Part shown: one piece after another, positions 1-7,566 of the stretch | How the letters are laid out: the number at the start of each line of letters is the position of its first letter | Position numbering within the stretch: position 1 is the first letter of the stretch | From: Zetaproteobacteria bacterium | Lineage (GTDB): Bacteria; Pseudomonadota; Alphaproteobacteria; Micavibrionales; Micavibrionaceae | Assembly (NCBI GenBank): GCA_002747015.1 | Contig: NVXI01000008.1 | Location: 33,456 to 43,248, forward strand | Length of the DNA stretch: 9,793 nucleotides | Direction of reading: 5' to 3' | Program-made: the position numbers and the translations under genes | Notes under the pieces: model-generated | The model's input: only the letters and a program-made list of their open reading frames with translations | What the model was told of the DNA's origin: nothing | Databases searched by the model: none

Positions 1-213
1 TCTTCGGTCTTAATTGGCAGTAATAACTGGATCAGCTCTTGGGCAAGTACATCAGGTGACAATGCCTATGATCGCTATCAAAATGATTACGACTCCAAAC
101 AACGGGAAATGTCACTGCGCTTTGGAGTCAATCTTGTCATGTATGTCTTAACCGGTAATTACAAAGCCGATCAAGTTCACATCCCCCATATTCTAAAACG
201 ATTGGGGAAATAA
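1..213 (+). CDS. DUF4159 domain protein, C-terminal 70 residues (5' end outside window)
   Basis: Frame 1 is open from the first base to a TAA at 211-213. The 70 residues contain REMSLRFGVNLVMYVLTGNY followed by KADQVHIPHILKRLGK, which I recognise as the usual C-terminus of the alphaproteobacterial DUF4159 proteins. Many of these carry an N-terminal BatA-like, membrane-anchored region. In this family the DUF4159 domain is often described as amidotransferase-like, but its biochemical role is not established. The gene sits upstream of a VWA/GATase-like membrane protein with a single base between stop and next start, the expected order of a MoxR ATPase / DUF58 / DUF4159 / VWA-protein operon. The upstream members are inferred and not in view. 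The family call is fairly secure; the function is unknown. Confidence 0.8.
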   Translation, partial: SSVLIGSNNWISSWASTSGDNAYDRYQNDYDSKQREMSLRFGVNLVMYVLTGNYKADQVHIPHILKRLGK

Positions 214-214
214 T

Positions 215-2320
215 ATGAACACACAAACTAGCCTGTCCACCACCCTACATTTTACCCCGCTGCTAGAGCCACAATACCTTTGGGCAATTGCATTTCTAGG
301 CTCTATCCTTCTTCTCCTATCTGTTTTGTACTATCGACGCGGAACGATCATACGCAGCCTTACATTCATGGCTTTCATGGCCGCTTTACTTAATCCGTCC
401 ATCCTAAAAGAGCAACGCAACACCATTAAAGATGTCGCCGTCATTGTTGTGGATCAAAGCGCAAGCCAAGATATAGGACAACGCAAATCACGCACAAATA
501 TTGCCCTTAAATCCCTCACCAAACAAATCGAAGATATGGATATGTTTGACCTGCGCATTTTACATGCACCAGCCAATGGCACATTACAAAACCGTACAGA
601 TTTATTTGATCTTCTGGATCAAAACCTGGCTGATGTCCCGCAAAGACGACGTGCAGGAGTAATTTTCCTTACAGACGGCCAGATACATGACATCCCGCAA
701 AATGAAGAAACCTTCAATATATATGGCCCCGTGCATAATTTATTGAGCGGCAATCGTAATGAAAAAGATCGACAACTTATTATAATGCATGCCCCTGCCT
801 ATGGATTGGTCGGCAAAAACGTCACCATAAAATACCGCGTAGAAGATACAAAAAACATTGGACAACCTTATGCCTCTGTCACCTTAACGCTACATAGTGG
901 TCAACAACGTACATTTAATGTTCCTGTTAATCAGGAGCAATCCATTATCCTTCCTCTTGAGCACCCTTCGCAGAATATTTTTGCATTGGAGGCCGATGGC
1001 ATAAAAGGTGAAATTACGCTGGCGAATAACAAAAGTGCCATTATCATCAACGGTGTCCGCGACCGCCTAAAGGTGTTGCTTGTTTCGGGTATTCCGCATG
1101 CAGGTGAGAGAACATGGCGAGGCTTGCTGACCTCTGACCCCGGTGTCGACCTGATACATTTCACCATTTTAAGAGAGCCCAAGAAGTTCGATTATACCCC
1201 TAAAAATGAGCTTTCCTTGATTGCATTTCCATTTAAAGAGCTCTTCGAAGTTAAACTCTATGACTTTGATTTGATTATTTTTGACCGCTACCGCGTTAAT
1301 CAGATCCTTCCAAGGCATTACTTCAATAATATTGCACGTTACGTTCGTGAAGGCGGAGCGTTCCTTGAGGCCAGTGGCCCTGCCTTTGCCACAAGACGTT
1401 CTATCGATCATACTGCGCTTGGGGATATTCTACCGGGGAAATCAACTGGGCGCATTCTAGAACAGCCCTTCACACCACATATGACCGATTTAGGGCACAC
1501 ACATCCTGTCACCAAAAATTTGATTTGGAATAATACTGTTACCGAGAAAGGCAAAGAACCGCCTTGGGGGCCGTGGCTACGCACGGTTATTATTGATCCT
1601 GTGCGCGGAGATATTCTGATGAACAGCGCCGAAAATCAACCACTTTTGTTGCTGGATCGCGTCGAAAAAGGCCGTGTTGCCCAAATATCGAGTGACCATA
1701 TATGGCTCTGGTCACGTGGGTATAAGGGTGGCGGTCCACATGCAGAGTTATTAAGGCGCATTGTGCACTGGTTAATGAAAGAGCCTGAGCTTGATGAACG
1801 CTCTCTAAATATAACCGTGCATAACAACAATATTACTGTGCGCAAACAAAACTATATGAAAACCGAGAAAGAAACGATCGCCCTCACTCTTCCAAATGGC
1901 GAGCACATAACAGTTAATATGCATGATAATGGACAAGGCTTTCTGGAATATAAGCACAATGGCGATCAACTTGGCATTTACGTCTTTGAAGATACACATG
2001 GTGCGCGAAAATTCGCCATTATCGGGGAACTCAACCCGCCAGAACTGCGCGGTGTTAAAACAACGGCGAAGAAACTACAGCCTCTTGTCAATGCATCACG
2101 CGGCACCACAATATGGCTTAACAAAAGCCCGACACCAAGTGTTAACGCGTCCAAAAATACGCAGCATTTTGGTGGCTCTAACTGGTTGTCGCTAAAGAGA
2201 AATAATGATCACACAGTGACCAGCGTCAAAGACATCCCAATTCTACCTGAATGGATCATTCTGTTTTCTTTACTGTCTGTCCTGCTATTACTATGGCGCA
2301 GAGAAGGAAAGCACAGCTGA
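215..2320 (+). CDS. Membrane-anchored VWA / glutamine amidotransferase-like protein of a MoxR-DUF4159 operon
   Basis: This is a 701-residue protein. Two hydrophobic segments (about 21-40 and 45-63) precede a von Willebrand A-like domain with MIDAS elements: D80-x-S82-x-S84 in VVDQSASQ, and T153-D154-G155 in FLTDGQ. Residues about 285-410 (from LKVLLVSG through GGAFLEASGPAF) resemble a class I glutamine-amidotransferase fold. No cysteine is present at the expected nucleophile position, so it is probably a non-catalytic fold. A third membrane segment near 676-694 is followed by a short basic tail (RREGKHS), so the large middle part is probably periplasmic. The ATG follows the preceding TAA after one base, and a GGGGA-type ribosome site lies in the end of the upstream gene, suggesting translational coupling. 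By family context it acts with a MoxR-type ATPase, possibly in metal-dependent assembly or envelope maintenance. That role is inferred; the exact function is unknown. Confidence 0.75.
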   Translation: MNTQTSLSTTLHFTPLLEPQYLWAIAFLGSILLLLSVLYYRRGTIIRSLTFMAFMAALLNPSILKEQRNTIKDVAVIVVDQSASQDIGQRKSRTNIALKSLTKQIEDMDMFDLRILHAPANGTLQNRTDLFDLLDQNLADVPQRRRAGVIFLTDGQIHDIPQNEETFNIYGPVHNLLSGNRNEKDRQLIIMHAPAYGLVGKNVTIKYRVEDTKNIGQPYASVTLTLHSGQQRTFNVPVNQEQSIILPLEHPSQNIFALEADGIKGEITLANNKSAIIINGVRDRLKVLLVSGIPHAGERTWRGLLTSDPGVDLIHFTILREPKKFDYTPKNELSLIAFPFKELFEVKLYDFDLIIFDRYRVNQILPRHYFNNIARYVREGGAFLEASGPAFATRRSIDHTALGDILPGKSTGRILEQPFTPHMTDLGHTHPVTKNLIWNNTVTEKGKEPPWGPWLRTVIIDPVRGDILMNSAENQPLLLLDRVEKGRVAQISSDHIWLWSRGYKGGGPHAELLRRIVHWLMKEPELDERSLNITVHNNNITVRKQNYMKTEKETIALTLPNGEHITVNMHDNGQGFLEYKHNGDQLGIYVFEDTHGARKFAIIGELNPPELRGVKTTAKKLQPLVNASRGTTIWLNKSPTPSVNASKNTQHFGGSNWLSLKRNNDHTVTSVKDIPILPEWIILFSLLSVLLLLWRREGKHS

Positions 2321-2336
2321 CGATACATGATAACGG

Positions 2337-4649
2337 TTATGCTGCTATATGATCGCGCTTTTCTAAAACAGTTTCAATTTGATCCTTAAGGGCATCACGA
2401 AAAACGGGTTTATGAAGAACAGCCTTGATGGCCGGATGCCCGTCGATACTGTCTGCCAATCTTTCTTCACTATACCCAGATAACAAAATAAAGGGCACGT
2501 CTGGAAAGTCCAAATAAACTTGTTGGGCAAGCTCAAGGCCTGTCATTTTTGGCATATTGTAATCCGTTAAGATTAAATCGTAAAGATGAGGGTTCTCTCG
2601 AATTGTATCTAGCCCCTCTAACCCGGAGACAACCGAGGAAACGTTATAGCCCATACGGTGCAACATCTCCTCAATTGCACCACGAACATGCTCCTGATCT
2701 TCTACCAACAAAATCCACTTCGATTGATTTTTTGTTTTCTGGTCTGTACTTGCCACTATTTTTTCTGCAGGCGTGTTCTCCGCCTCTCGCCCATCAGATA
2801 ATGGAAAATACAGCTCAAAACATGTCCCTTTCCCCAGAACACTATCAATAATCATAAACCCTTGATGAATTGCCACAATTCCCAATACTGTGGAAAGACC
2901 TAATCCTGTTCCCTTATCAACTGCTTTTGTTGTAAAAAATGGTTCAAAAATACGTTCCATTACAATACGGCTGATACCGCACCCTGTATCACGAATGCTC
3001 AATTTAACATATGGTTTGCCCCTTGCTAGATGTCCGAGGATGAGTTTGGAATGCCCTGGATCCAAATCAATAATTTTATACACTGGGGTATTCTTAGGAT
3101 TAGGTAATTCATCTTGCAATGCACTAGGTATACCGACTTCTTTTGCACTTAGATGTTTGATTTCAATATCAATGCAACCATATCCATCCTCCATTGCGTC
3201 TTGTGCATTCACACATAGGTTCATAGCCAATTGAGATATTTGAGTTGCATTGCCAATAATCCGCGCATCGGATACCAAAAAATTACTACGCAGCTCAATA
3301 GACTTGGACAACGTAACGTGCAACATAGACAAAACATCAGACACGGAGGCAACCAAGTCCATTGGCTCTACTGTGGAATCACCACGTCTGGAAAATGCCA
3401 GCATTTGGTCAACCAAACTGCGTGCTTGTCTACCTGCTTGTAATATATTACGCGCAAAAGCCTGCTGCTCTGGCATCGCATCCAAATCGTCGATCAAAAA
3501 CTCTGTATATCCATTCATCGCAGCAAGAATATTGTTGAAGTCATGCGCGATACCACCCGCAAGACGTCCAATTGCCTCCATCTTTTGGGCTTGATAGAAT
3601 TGCTCTTCTAAAACCTTTTTCTCATCTTCTGCTTTATGCTGATCTGAAATGTCCTGTATTGTTCCAATCACTCCACCATCAGGTAATTTTGTGAAAGAAA
3701 TCTCCGTAAAGACAATTGAATTATCATATCTATATAATGAAAAATGCCCCCTCCAATGCCCAGTATCAATAAGATCGGGCAAGATATCTTCTTTTATAGC
3801 CTCACGATCAGAATTAGAGAAGATAGACAACCAATTCCCCCCTACATATTGATCTCTTTTTTTAATATCAATTCCATTAATTAGACACAGCGACTTGTTC
3901 ATGTAAGAGAGCTTACCTACATTATCAACGATCAAAATGCCATCTTGCGCCATATCCAATGCAGATAGACGATTGTTCAGCGTGTCCACTGCACACGCTT
4001 TTTCAAGGTTCATACGCTTAAGCTCTGTCAATTTATCAGAGTTTAGAACAATTAAAATAAACCCTGAGAGGCCCATAGCAATCACAGACCAATAGAGCCA
4101 TTTTTCTTTTTTCTCTATATCATCAGAAAAAACCCGATCTTTAAAACTGACCGATACCAGACGCTGTAATCCACCGACAGTTTTGTTCATAGATATGATA
4201 TCACGATGCAAAGAGAGACTTCCCGCTCCCAAATTTGTACCATGTTCATAAGAAGCAAGGGCACCTGACATTCTTTTTATATCTTGCGCTATTTTATATT
4301 GAAAAACCCTATATTGTTCCTGTTTTTCTACATTTTTTTCTAATAGTACATAATTGTACTGTTGTATAGCAATAAAGCCATTAGCAACCGTACGAAACTG
4401 CCCTCTAAAATTGCTAATATCATGCTGTGTTATATCTTTGGTAAATTCAATATAGGCTTGATCAAGCGCAGCCACGTTATCTTGAAGCAAGATAATATCT
4501 TGACTATAGTTGTTATACATTACATTCAAATCTTCGCGCGATTGTATCAAAATCAGAGATGAATATAGCGCCAACATGCCAAAGGTTAGAATAATAACCC
4601 CTGGTAAATGATTAAGAATTCTGGAAAACCCTTCACGATTGATACTCAC
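2337..4649 (-). CDS. Membrane-bound hybrid histidine kinase (sensor helical domain, PAS, HisKA, HATPase, receiver)
   Basis: The protein is 770 residues counted from GTG 4649. Order: TM1 (about 15-36); a roughly 150-residue extracytoplasmic region, all-helical in appearance and resembling DAHL-type sensor domains; TM2 (about 185-203); PAS (about 225-338); HisKA with the H-box GRLAGGIAHDFNN (phospho-accepting H369); HATPase with N481 in NLCVNAQDA, the G1 box DTGCGIS, the F-box FEPFFTT and the G2 box GTGLGLS; then a receiver with the acidic pair E650-D651, phosphoacceptor D696 in LILTDYNMP, S724 and K747. All catalytic motifs are intact. The H-box and receiver resemble CckA-type alphaproteobacterial hybrid kinases, but the large periplasmic domain argues against CckA itself. 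No Hpt domain is present, so a separate phosphotransferase may be needed. A longer frame starts with GTG at 4658, but only the 4649 start has a sensibly spaced ribosome site. The response regulator lies 40 bases upstream and is the likely partner. Confidence 0.9.
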   Translation of the reverse strand: MSINREGFSRILNHLPGVIILTFGMLALYSSLILIQSREDLNVMYNNYSQDIILLQDNVAALDQAYIEFTKDITQHDISNFRGQFRTVANGFIAIQQYNYVLLEKNVEKQEQYRVFQYKIAQDIKRMSGALASYEHGTNLGAGSLSLHRDIISMNKTVGGLQRLVSVSFKDRVFSDDIEKKEKWLYWSVIAMGLSGFILIVLNSDKLTELKRMNLEKACAVDTLNNRLSALDMAQDGILIVDNVGKLSYMNKSLCLINGIDIKKRDQYVGGNWLSIFSNSDREAIKEDILPDLIDTGHWRGHFSLYRYDNSIVFTEISFTKLPDGGVIGTIQDISDQHKAEDEKKVLEEQFYQAQKMEAIGRLAGGIAHDFNNILAAMNGYTEFLIDDLDAMPEQQAFARNILQAGRQARSLVDQMLAFSRRGDSTVEPMDLVASVSDVLSMLHVTLSKSIELRSNFLVSDARIIGNATQISQLAMNLCVNAQDAMEDGYGCIDIEIKHLSAKEVGIPSALQDELPNPKNTPVYKIIDLDPGHSKLILGHLARGKPYVKLSIRDTGCGISRIVMERIFEPFFTTKAVDKGTGLGLSTVLGIVAIHQGFMIIDSVLGKGTCFELYFPLSDGREAENTPAEKIVASTDQKTKNQSKWILLVEDQEHVRGAIEEMLHRMGYNVSSVVSGLEGLDTIRENPHLYDLILTDYNMPKMTGLELAQQVYLDFPDVPFILLSGYSEERLADSIDGHPAIKAVLHKPVFRDALKDQIETVLEKRDHIAA

Positions 4650-4658
4650 ATAGATCAC

Positions 4659-4664
4659 CCTTTT
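4659..4664 (-). promoter_or_regulatory. Ribosome binding site that decides the kinase start
   Basis: On the minus strand AAAAGG occupies 4664-4659. It abuts the GTG at 4658 with no spacing, but lies nine bases ahead of the in-frame GTG at 4649. GGTGA just downstream may add pairing. No in-frame ATG is available before the first membrane segment would be cut. This favours the start at 4649, inferred from spacing only. Confidence 0.5.
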
Positions 4665-4689
4665 ATAAAGTACACATCCGTTTTAAAAC

Positions 4690-5373
4690 TTACCCTACAT
4701 TTGAGAAGGGCTTAACCCCCATCGCCTTGCCCATCAATGCGGCCTGTGTTCTGTTCTTCGCACTCATTTTACGGCAGATACCGCGCACATGCAGCTTTAC
4801 CGTAACAACTTGCAGATCTAGAGCGCGCGCAATATCCTTATTCGAGGCTCCCTCAACAAGAAAAGTTAAAACTTCATTTTCACGTGGAGTTAAGCGCAAA
4901 CTATCAAGTGATTTTAGCTCGTTACTTTGTCCACTATTTCCAACATCCGGATCAGCATAGTAAGAAGACATAAATTTTTCACCATCCTTGCCTTCCGGAA
5001 CAAACACCTTACCGGATACAACTTGCTGAATGGCACTCAACAATGCCTTACCGGACATCGTCTTGGGGAAATAACCAACCGCGCCTAGCTGTAAAGCCTC
5101 CTCCACATCATGGGGTTCTGCAATACCTGACATCAATGCCACCGGTATATCTGGAAAACGTTCCTGCATGAGTTTAAATCCATTTAAGCCATCCATCCCT
5201 GGCATTCTCAAATCTAATATAACCAAATTCTGATGTGGGTTTTGTTCTAATATATCAATAGCTTGAGTAAAATCCTTCGCGAGAGTAATCGACGACATAG
5301 GGTCTGATCGCTCTATATATTGAACAAGCGCATCACGAAACAACGCATGATCATCTGCTATTAACAGTTTCAT
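4690..5373 (-). CDS. NarL/LuxR-family response regulator
   Basis: This 227-residue two-component response regulator is the usual size for the NarL/FixJ class. The receiver domain (about 1-120) has the acidic pair D7-D8 in IADDH, phosphoacceptor D54 in VILDLRMPGMDG, the switch serine S82 in MSG and the conserved K104 in FPKT. A linker of about 35 residues leads to a LuxR-type helix-turn-helix (about 158-222) beginning LTPRENEVLTFLVEG, with recognition-helix region VVTVKLHVRGICRK. It should bind DNA as a phosphorylation-dependent dimer. A GTG 18 bases upstream would add six residues, but the ATG at 5373 is preceded by GGAGA seven bases away and begins directly with the receiver's first strand (MKLLIADD), so it is preferred. 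It is first in a probable operon with the hybrid kinase. Its target genes are unknown; autoregulation is possible given the repeats upstream. Confidence 0.92.
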   Translation of the reverse strand: MKLLIADDHALFRDALVQYIERSDPMSSITLAKDFTQAIDILEQNPHQNLVILDLRMPGMDGLNGFKLMQERFPDIPVALMSGIAEPHDVEEALQLGAVGYFPKTMSGKALLSAIQQVVSGKVFVPEGKDGEKFMSSYYADPDVGNSGQSNELKSLDSLRLTPRENEVLTFLVEGASNKDIARALDLQVVTVKLHVRGICRKMSAKNRTQAALMGKAMGVKPFSNVG

Positions 5374-5380
5374 TAAAATA

Positions 5381-5385
5381 TCTCC
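5381..5385 (-). promoter_or_regulatory. Ribosome binding site of the response regulator
   Basis: GGAGA on the minus strand (5385-5381) lies seven bases before the ATG at 5373. It falls inside the alternative GTG-initiated extension and so supports the ATG start. It directly follows the tandem repeat at 5388-5405. Confidence 0.65.
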
Positions 5386-5387
5386 AC

Positions 5388-5405
5388 ACACATACTACAC
5401 ATACT
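5388..5405. repeat. Tandem 9-bp direct repeat plus small palindrome in the regulator leader
   Basis: On the plus strand ACACATACT occurs twice in exact tandem (5388-5396 and 5397-5405). The second copy runs into an inverted repeat, ATACT-TT-AGTAT (5401-5412), which overlaps the proposed -10 box. Read on the minus strand, the layout is palindrome, two AGTATGTGT copies, then the ribosome site. Position and spacing would suit an operator or a leader element, but no specific binding protein can be named. Chance is possible in such AT-rich DNA. Confidence 0.5.
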
Positions 5406-5407
5406 TT

Positions 5408-5437
5408 AGTATACAATTAACTTCTAATGGATTACAA
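5408..5437 (-). promoter_or_regulatory. Candidate sigma-70-type promoter for the response regulator/kinase pair
   Basis: On the minus strand TTGTAA (5437-5432, four of six matches to the -35 consensus) and TATACT (5413-5408, five of six to -10) are separated by 18 bases. This places a start site near 5401, about 27 bases before the regulator ATG. The 93-base gap after the transglycosylase stop codon (5374-5466) is long enough to hold an independent promoter. It was found by eye only. Confidence 0.4.
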
Positions 5438-5466
5438 ACTAAAAAGAAGTCCACTTGTAAATACTG

Positions 5467-7566
5467 CTATTCTTTGGCATGAAATGCAACATGAAGTGCC
5501 TCTTTTGGTTGCCCTTGTATTCCACGTAATCTCAATCTATAGGTGTACGTATTTTCTAATACTCTCTGAACATAGTTTCTTGTCTCGTACACAGGAATTA
5601 ACTCAATCCAATCAATCAAATCAATATCCTTATTTCGTGGATCACCATAGGATTTCAACCAAGAACTCACACGTCCTGGCCCTGCATTATATGCAGCAAT
5701 GGCCAGAGGGTAATTCCCATCATAACGTCGCAACAATCGCTCAATATATGCACATCCAAGCAAAATATTATATTTAGGTCGTGAGGTCAGCCAATCCTTC
5801 TTATAAGCCAAGTTTAACTTTTTCGATGTTTCGCGCGCTGTTGCTGGCATCAATTGCATCAATCCCCGCGCCCCTGCTGGACTTTTTGCTGTATAATCAA
5901 ACATACTTTCCTGCCTAATTAATGCGTGAACCAAAGCCCATTCTACCGAATTAATTGCGGTTAATTGCTTTGTAATGGTCGGGTATGATTGTTTTGTAAG
6001 AAAAAGTCCTTTCCGTGCGGCCTTTTTTGCTATTTTAACCGCGCTATAAAAATCCCCCTGCCCAGCAACGAGCTCCGCAGCGAAACGGTAGGCTTTCGGT
6101 GTTTTATCGTCATTAAGAAAAGCATTTAGAAAAGCCTCCGCACGATCATCCATGCCAACGGCCTTAAACAGAACAGAAGATTGAACGAGCTCATTTTTCT
6201 TATACTCCCGACGATCATGTTTTGATAAATGCGGCAGTTTACTCTCAGGAAGCCGATTTTTCTGTGACAATGCCGAACCTGCTAGCTGTCCATAAAATAC
6301 ACTTTGAAATTCAACGGCCTTTTTAAACCAACGTTGCGCCAAGCCTTCTTGCTTCATTCCTTGGGCAGCACGTCCCGCCCAATACGCCGCGCGCGCTTTA
6401 CTTACTGGTGTTTGTACGCGTTGATAAAGCGCGGTAAATCGTTCATAGGCCTCCGTCGGCTTATGCATAAAACGCAAAGCCAACCATCCAGTTAGCCACT
6501 CTGCCTGCGCATAAGAAAAACCGGTCTTTTGCACGTGCAAACGAGCGAGAGCATAAGCACTCTTATACTTCCCCTGCCCAAGAAGATGGCGAATCATAAT
6601 ATGGCGCTCCACCCACCATTTCTTTGGATTGGATATTTTCGAAGCATCTGGCGTTTTTCTCAAAATCTCTAATGCGCCATCATCCAGCCCCCTTTTCCGC
6701 CGCCAATGTAGCCGTTCATAAAGCAAACCGGGATCATTTTGAAGATAGCCCGGGACTTTATCGATAAGCGCGCCCAAACCGCTGTTCCTTTTTTGAGATA
6801 AAGCAATCCGCGCATCCGCAAGAGCCGGATACCCCTGCCCCAAAACAGCGGCAATCGCACGCGCACTGTCATAATGGCCTTTATAAAGCAACACATCAAA
6901 GCGCTTTTTGTGCGCATCCAGTGTCAAGAACCCACCGTATTTTTTAAAAATATATTTTTGCTGTTTACGCGAAGTAAGGGTGCTGGCCCACCAATCAGCA
7001 AGGAATATACGCGCCTGACTTCTTTTTCCTTCGATAATGAGAGAATCCATATAACGCCCCATACCATAGGGCGTTTTAGGTGGAAAATCGCTATACCATG
7101 CCAAAACTTCTGCATTTGACAAATCTTCTGGCATCACGCCTTCCACGCGTATTTTCATCTTTGAAATCCCCGGCCACTCAGGATTTCGGCGAATAAAATG
7201 CGACAAACGAATAAACATATGGCTTGTCCAATCCGCCTCTTTCATATTCACTAAAAGCAACCAATGATAAATTTTTGAAGCTAAAGGATCTTTGCTTTGT
7301 GCTATTTTTCCTCTAGCAGCATTCCAGTCATCGCGCCCTATATCCTGTAATGCCTGCGTTGTAAGTTTTTTTGCATGAACGCTTTGCAGGCGATTAACCG
7401 GATTTTCTTTTGCCACACAAGGAAACGGCGTTAATAACAGGCCGATAACCAACAAAAACGACAATATCGTAATAAAATCATGAGTATTCTTGCCAAAATG
7501 CTTGGTACACGATAAATTAACATCCGTTTCCAAAAAAGAAGAAAAGAAAGACACGTTATGTTTCAT
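5467..7566 (-). CDS. Exported soluble lytic murein transglycosylase (Slt70-like)
   Basis: The protein is 699 residues from ATG 7566. It cleaves the MurNAc-GlcNAc bond of peptidoglycan in the periplasm to give 1,6-anhydro-muropeptides. A hydrophobic signal segment (about 30-48, ITILSFLLVIGLLL) ends near PFPCVA-KE. The cysteine there does not fit a lipobox, so a soluble periplasmic form is favoured. A long alpha-helical superhelix region (about 60-510) with TPR/SEL-like spacing precedes the C-terminal SLT domain, which has catalytic E553 in ALIRQES, then GARGLMQLMPATA, AIAAYNAGPGRV and ETRNYVQRVL. This matches the E. coli Slt70 layout. The start is uncertain: the n-region before the signal core is unusually long, the ribosome site is a weak GGTGA seven bases upstream, and the frame stays open for 33 more codons into dapA (to 7665). 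The ATG codon overlaps the divergent dapA start by nine bases. Confidence 0.88.
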   Translation of the reverse strand: MKHNVSFFSSFLETDVNLSCTKHFGKNTHDFITILSFLLVIGLLLTPFPCVAKENPVNRLQSVHAKKLTTQALQDIGRDDWNAARGKIAQSKDPLASKIYHWLLLVNMKEADWTSHMFIRLSHFIRRNPEWPGISKMKIRVEGVMPEDLSNAEVLAWYSDFPPKTPYGMGRYMDSLIIEGKRSQARIFLADWWASTLTSRKQQKYIFKKYGGFLTLDAHKKRFDVLLYKGHYDSARAIAAVLGQGYPALADARIALSQKRNSGLGALIDKVPGYLQNDPGLLYERLHWRRKRGLDDGALEILRKTPDASKISNPKKWWVERHIMIRHLLGQGKYKSAYALARLHVQKTGFSYAQAEWLTGWLALRFMHKPTEAYERFTALYQRVQTPVSKARAAYWAGRAAQGMKQEGLAQRWFKKAVEFQSVFYGQLAGSALSQKNRLPESKLPHLSKHDRREYKKNELVQSSVLFKAVGMDDRAEAFLNAFLNDDKTPKAYRFAAELVAGQGDFYSAVKIAKKAARKGLFLTKQSYPTITKQLTAINSVEWALVHALIRQESMFDYTAKSPAGARGLMQLMPATARETSKKLNLAYKKDWLTSRPKYNILLGCAYIERLLRRYDGNYPLAIAAYNAGPGRVSSWLKSYGDPRNKDIDLIDWIELIPVYETRNYVQRVLENTYTYRLRLRGIQGQPKEALHVAFHAKE
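7490..7518 (+). promoter_or_regulatory. Candidate promoter of dapA-smpB
   Basis: TTGCCA (7490-7495, five of six matches to -35) and TAAATT (7513-7518, four of six to -10) are 17 bases apart and end 39 bases before the dapA ATG. The element lies inside the 5' coding region of the divergent transglycosylase gene, as it must because the two starts overlap. It was found by eye; a chance match is possible. Confidence 0.35.

Noticed and set aside
2549..4562. Several plus-strand open frames of 66-114 codons opposite the kinase gene
   Set aside because: They are shadows of the kinase coding sequence, without ribosome sites or recognisable protein features.
5374..5391. GTG at 5391 as the start of the response regulator
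   Set aside because: The six extra residues contain the ribosome site for the ATG at 5373, and the receiver begins exactly at that ATG.
5420..5460. Inverted repeats (ACTTCT/AGAAGT and TTACAA/TTGTAA) after the transglycosylase stop, as its terminator
   Set aside because: The stems are only six AT-rich pairs with loops of 17-19 bases and no T-run follows in the right place; one arm is also the proposed -35 box.
7438..7443. Cysteine in the transglycosylase signal region as a lipoprotein site
   Set aside because: The residues before the cysteine (PFP) do not fit a lipobox; an ordinary signal peptidase site after CVA is more likely.
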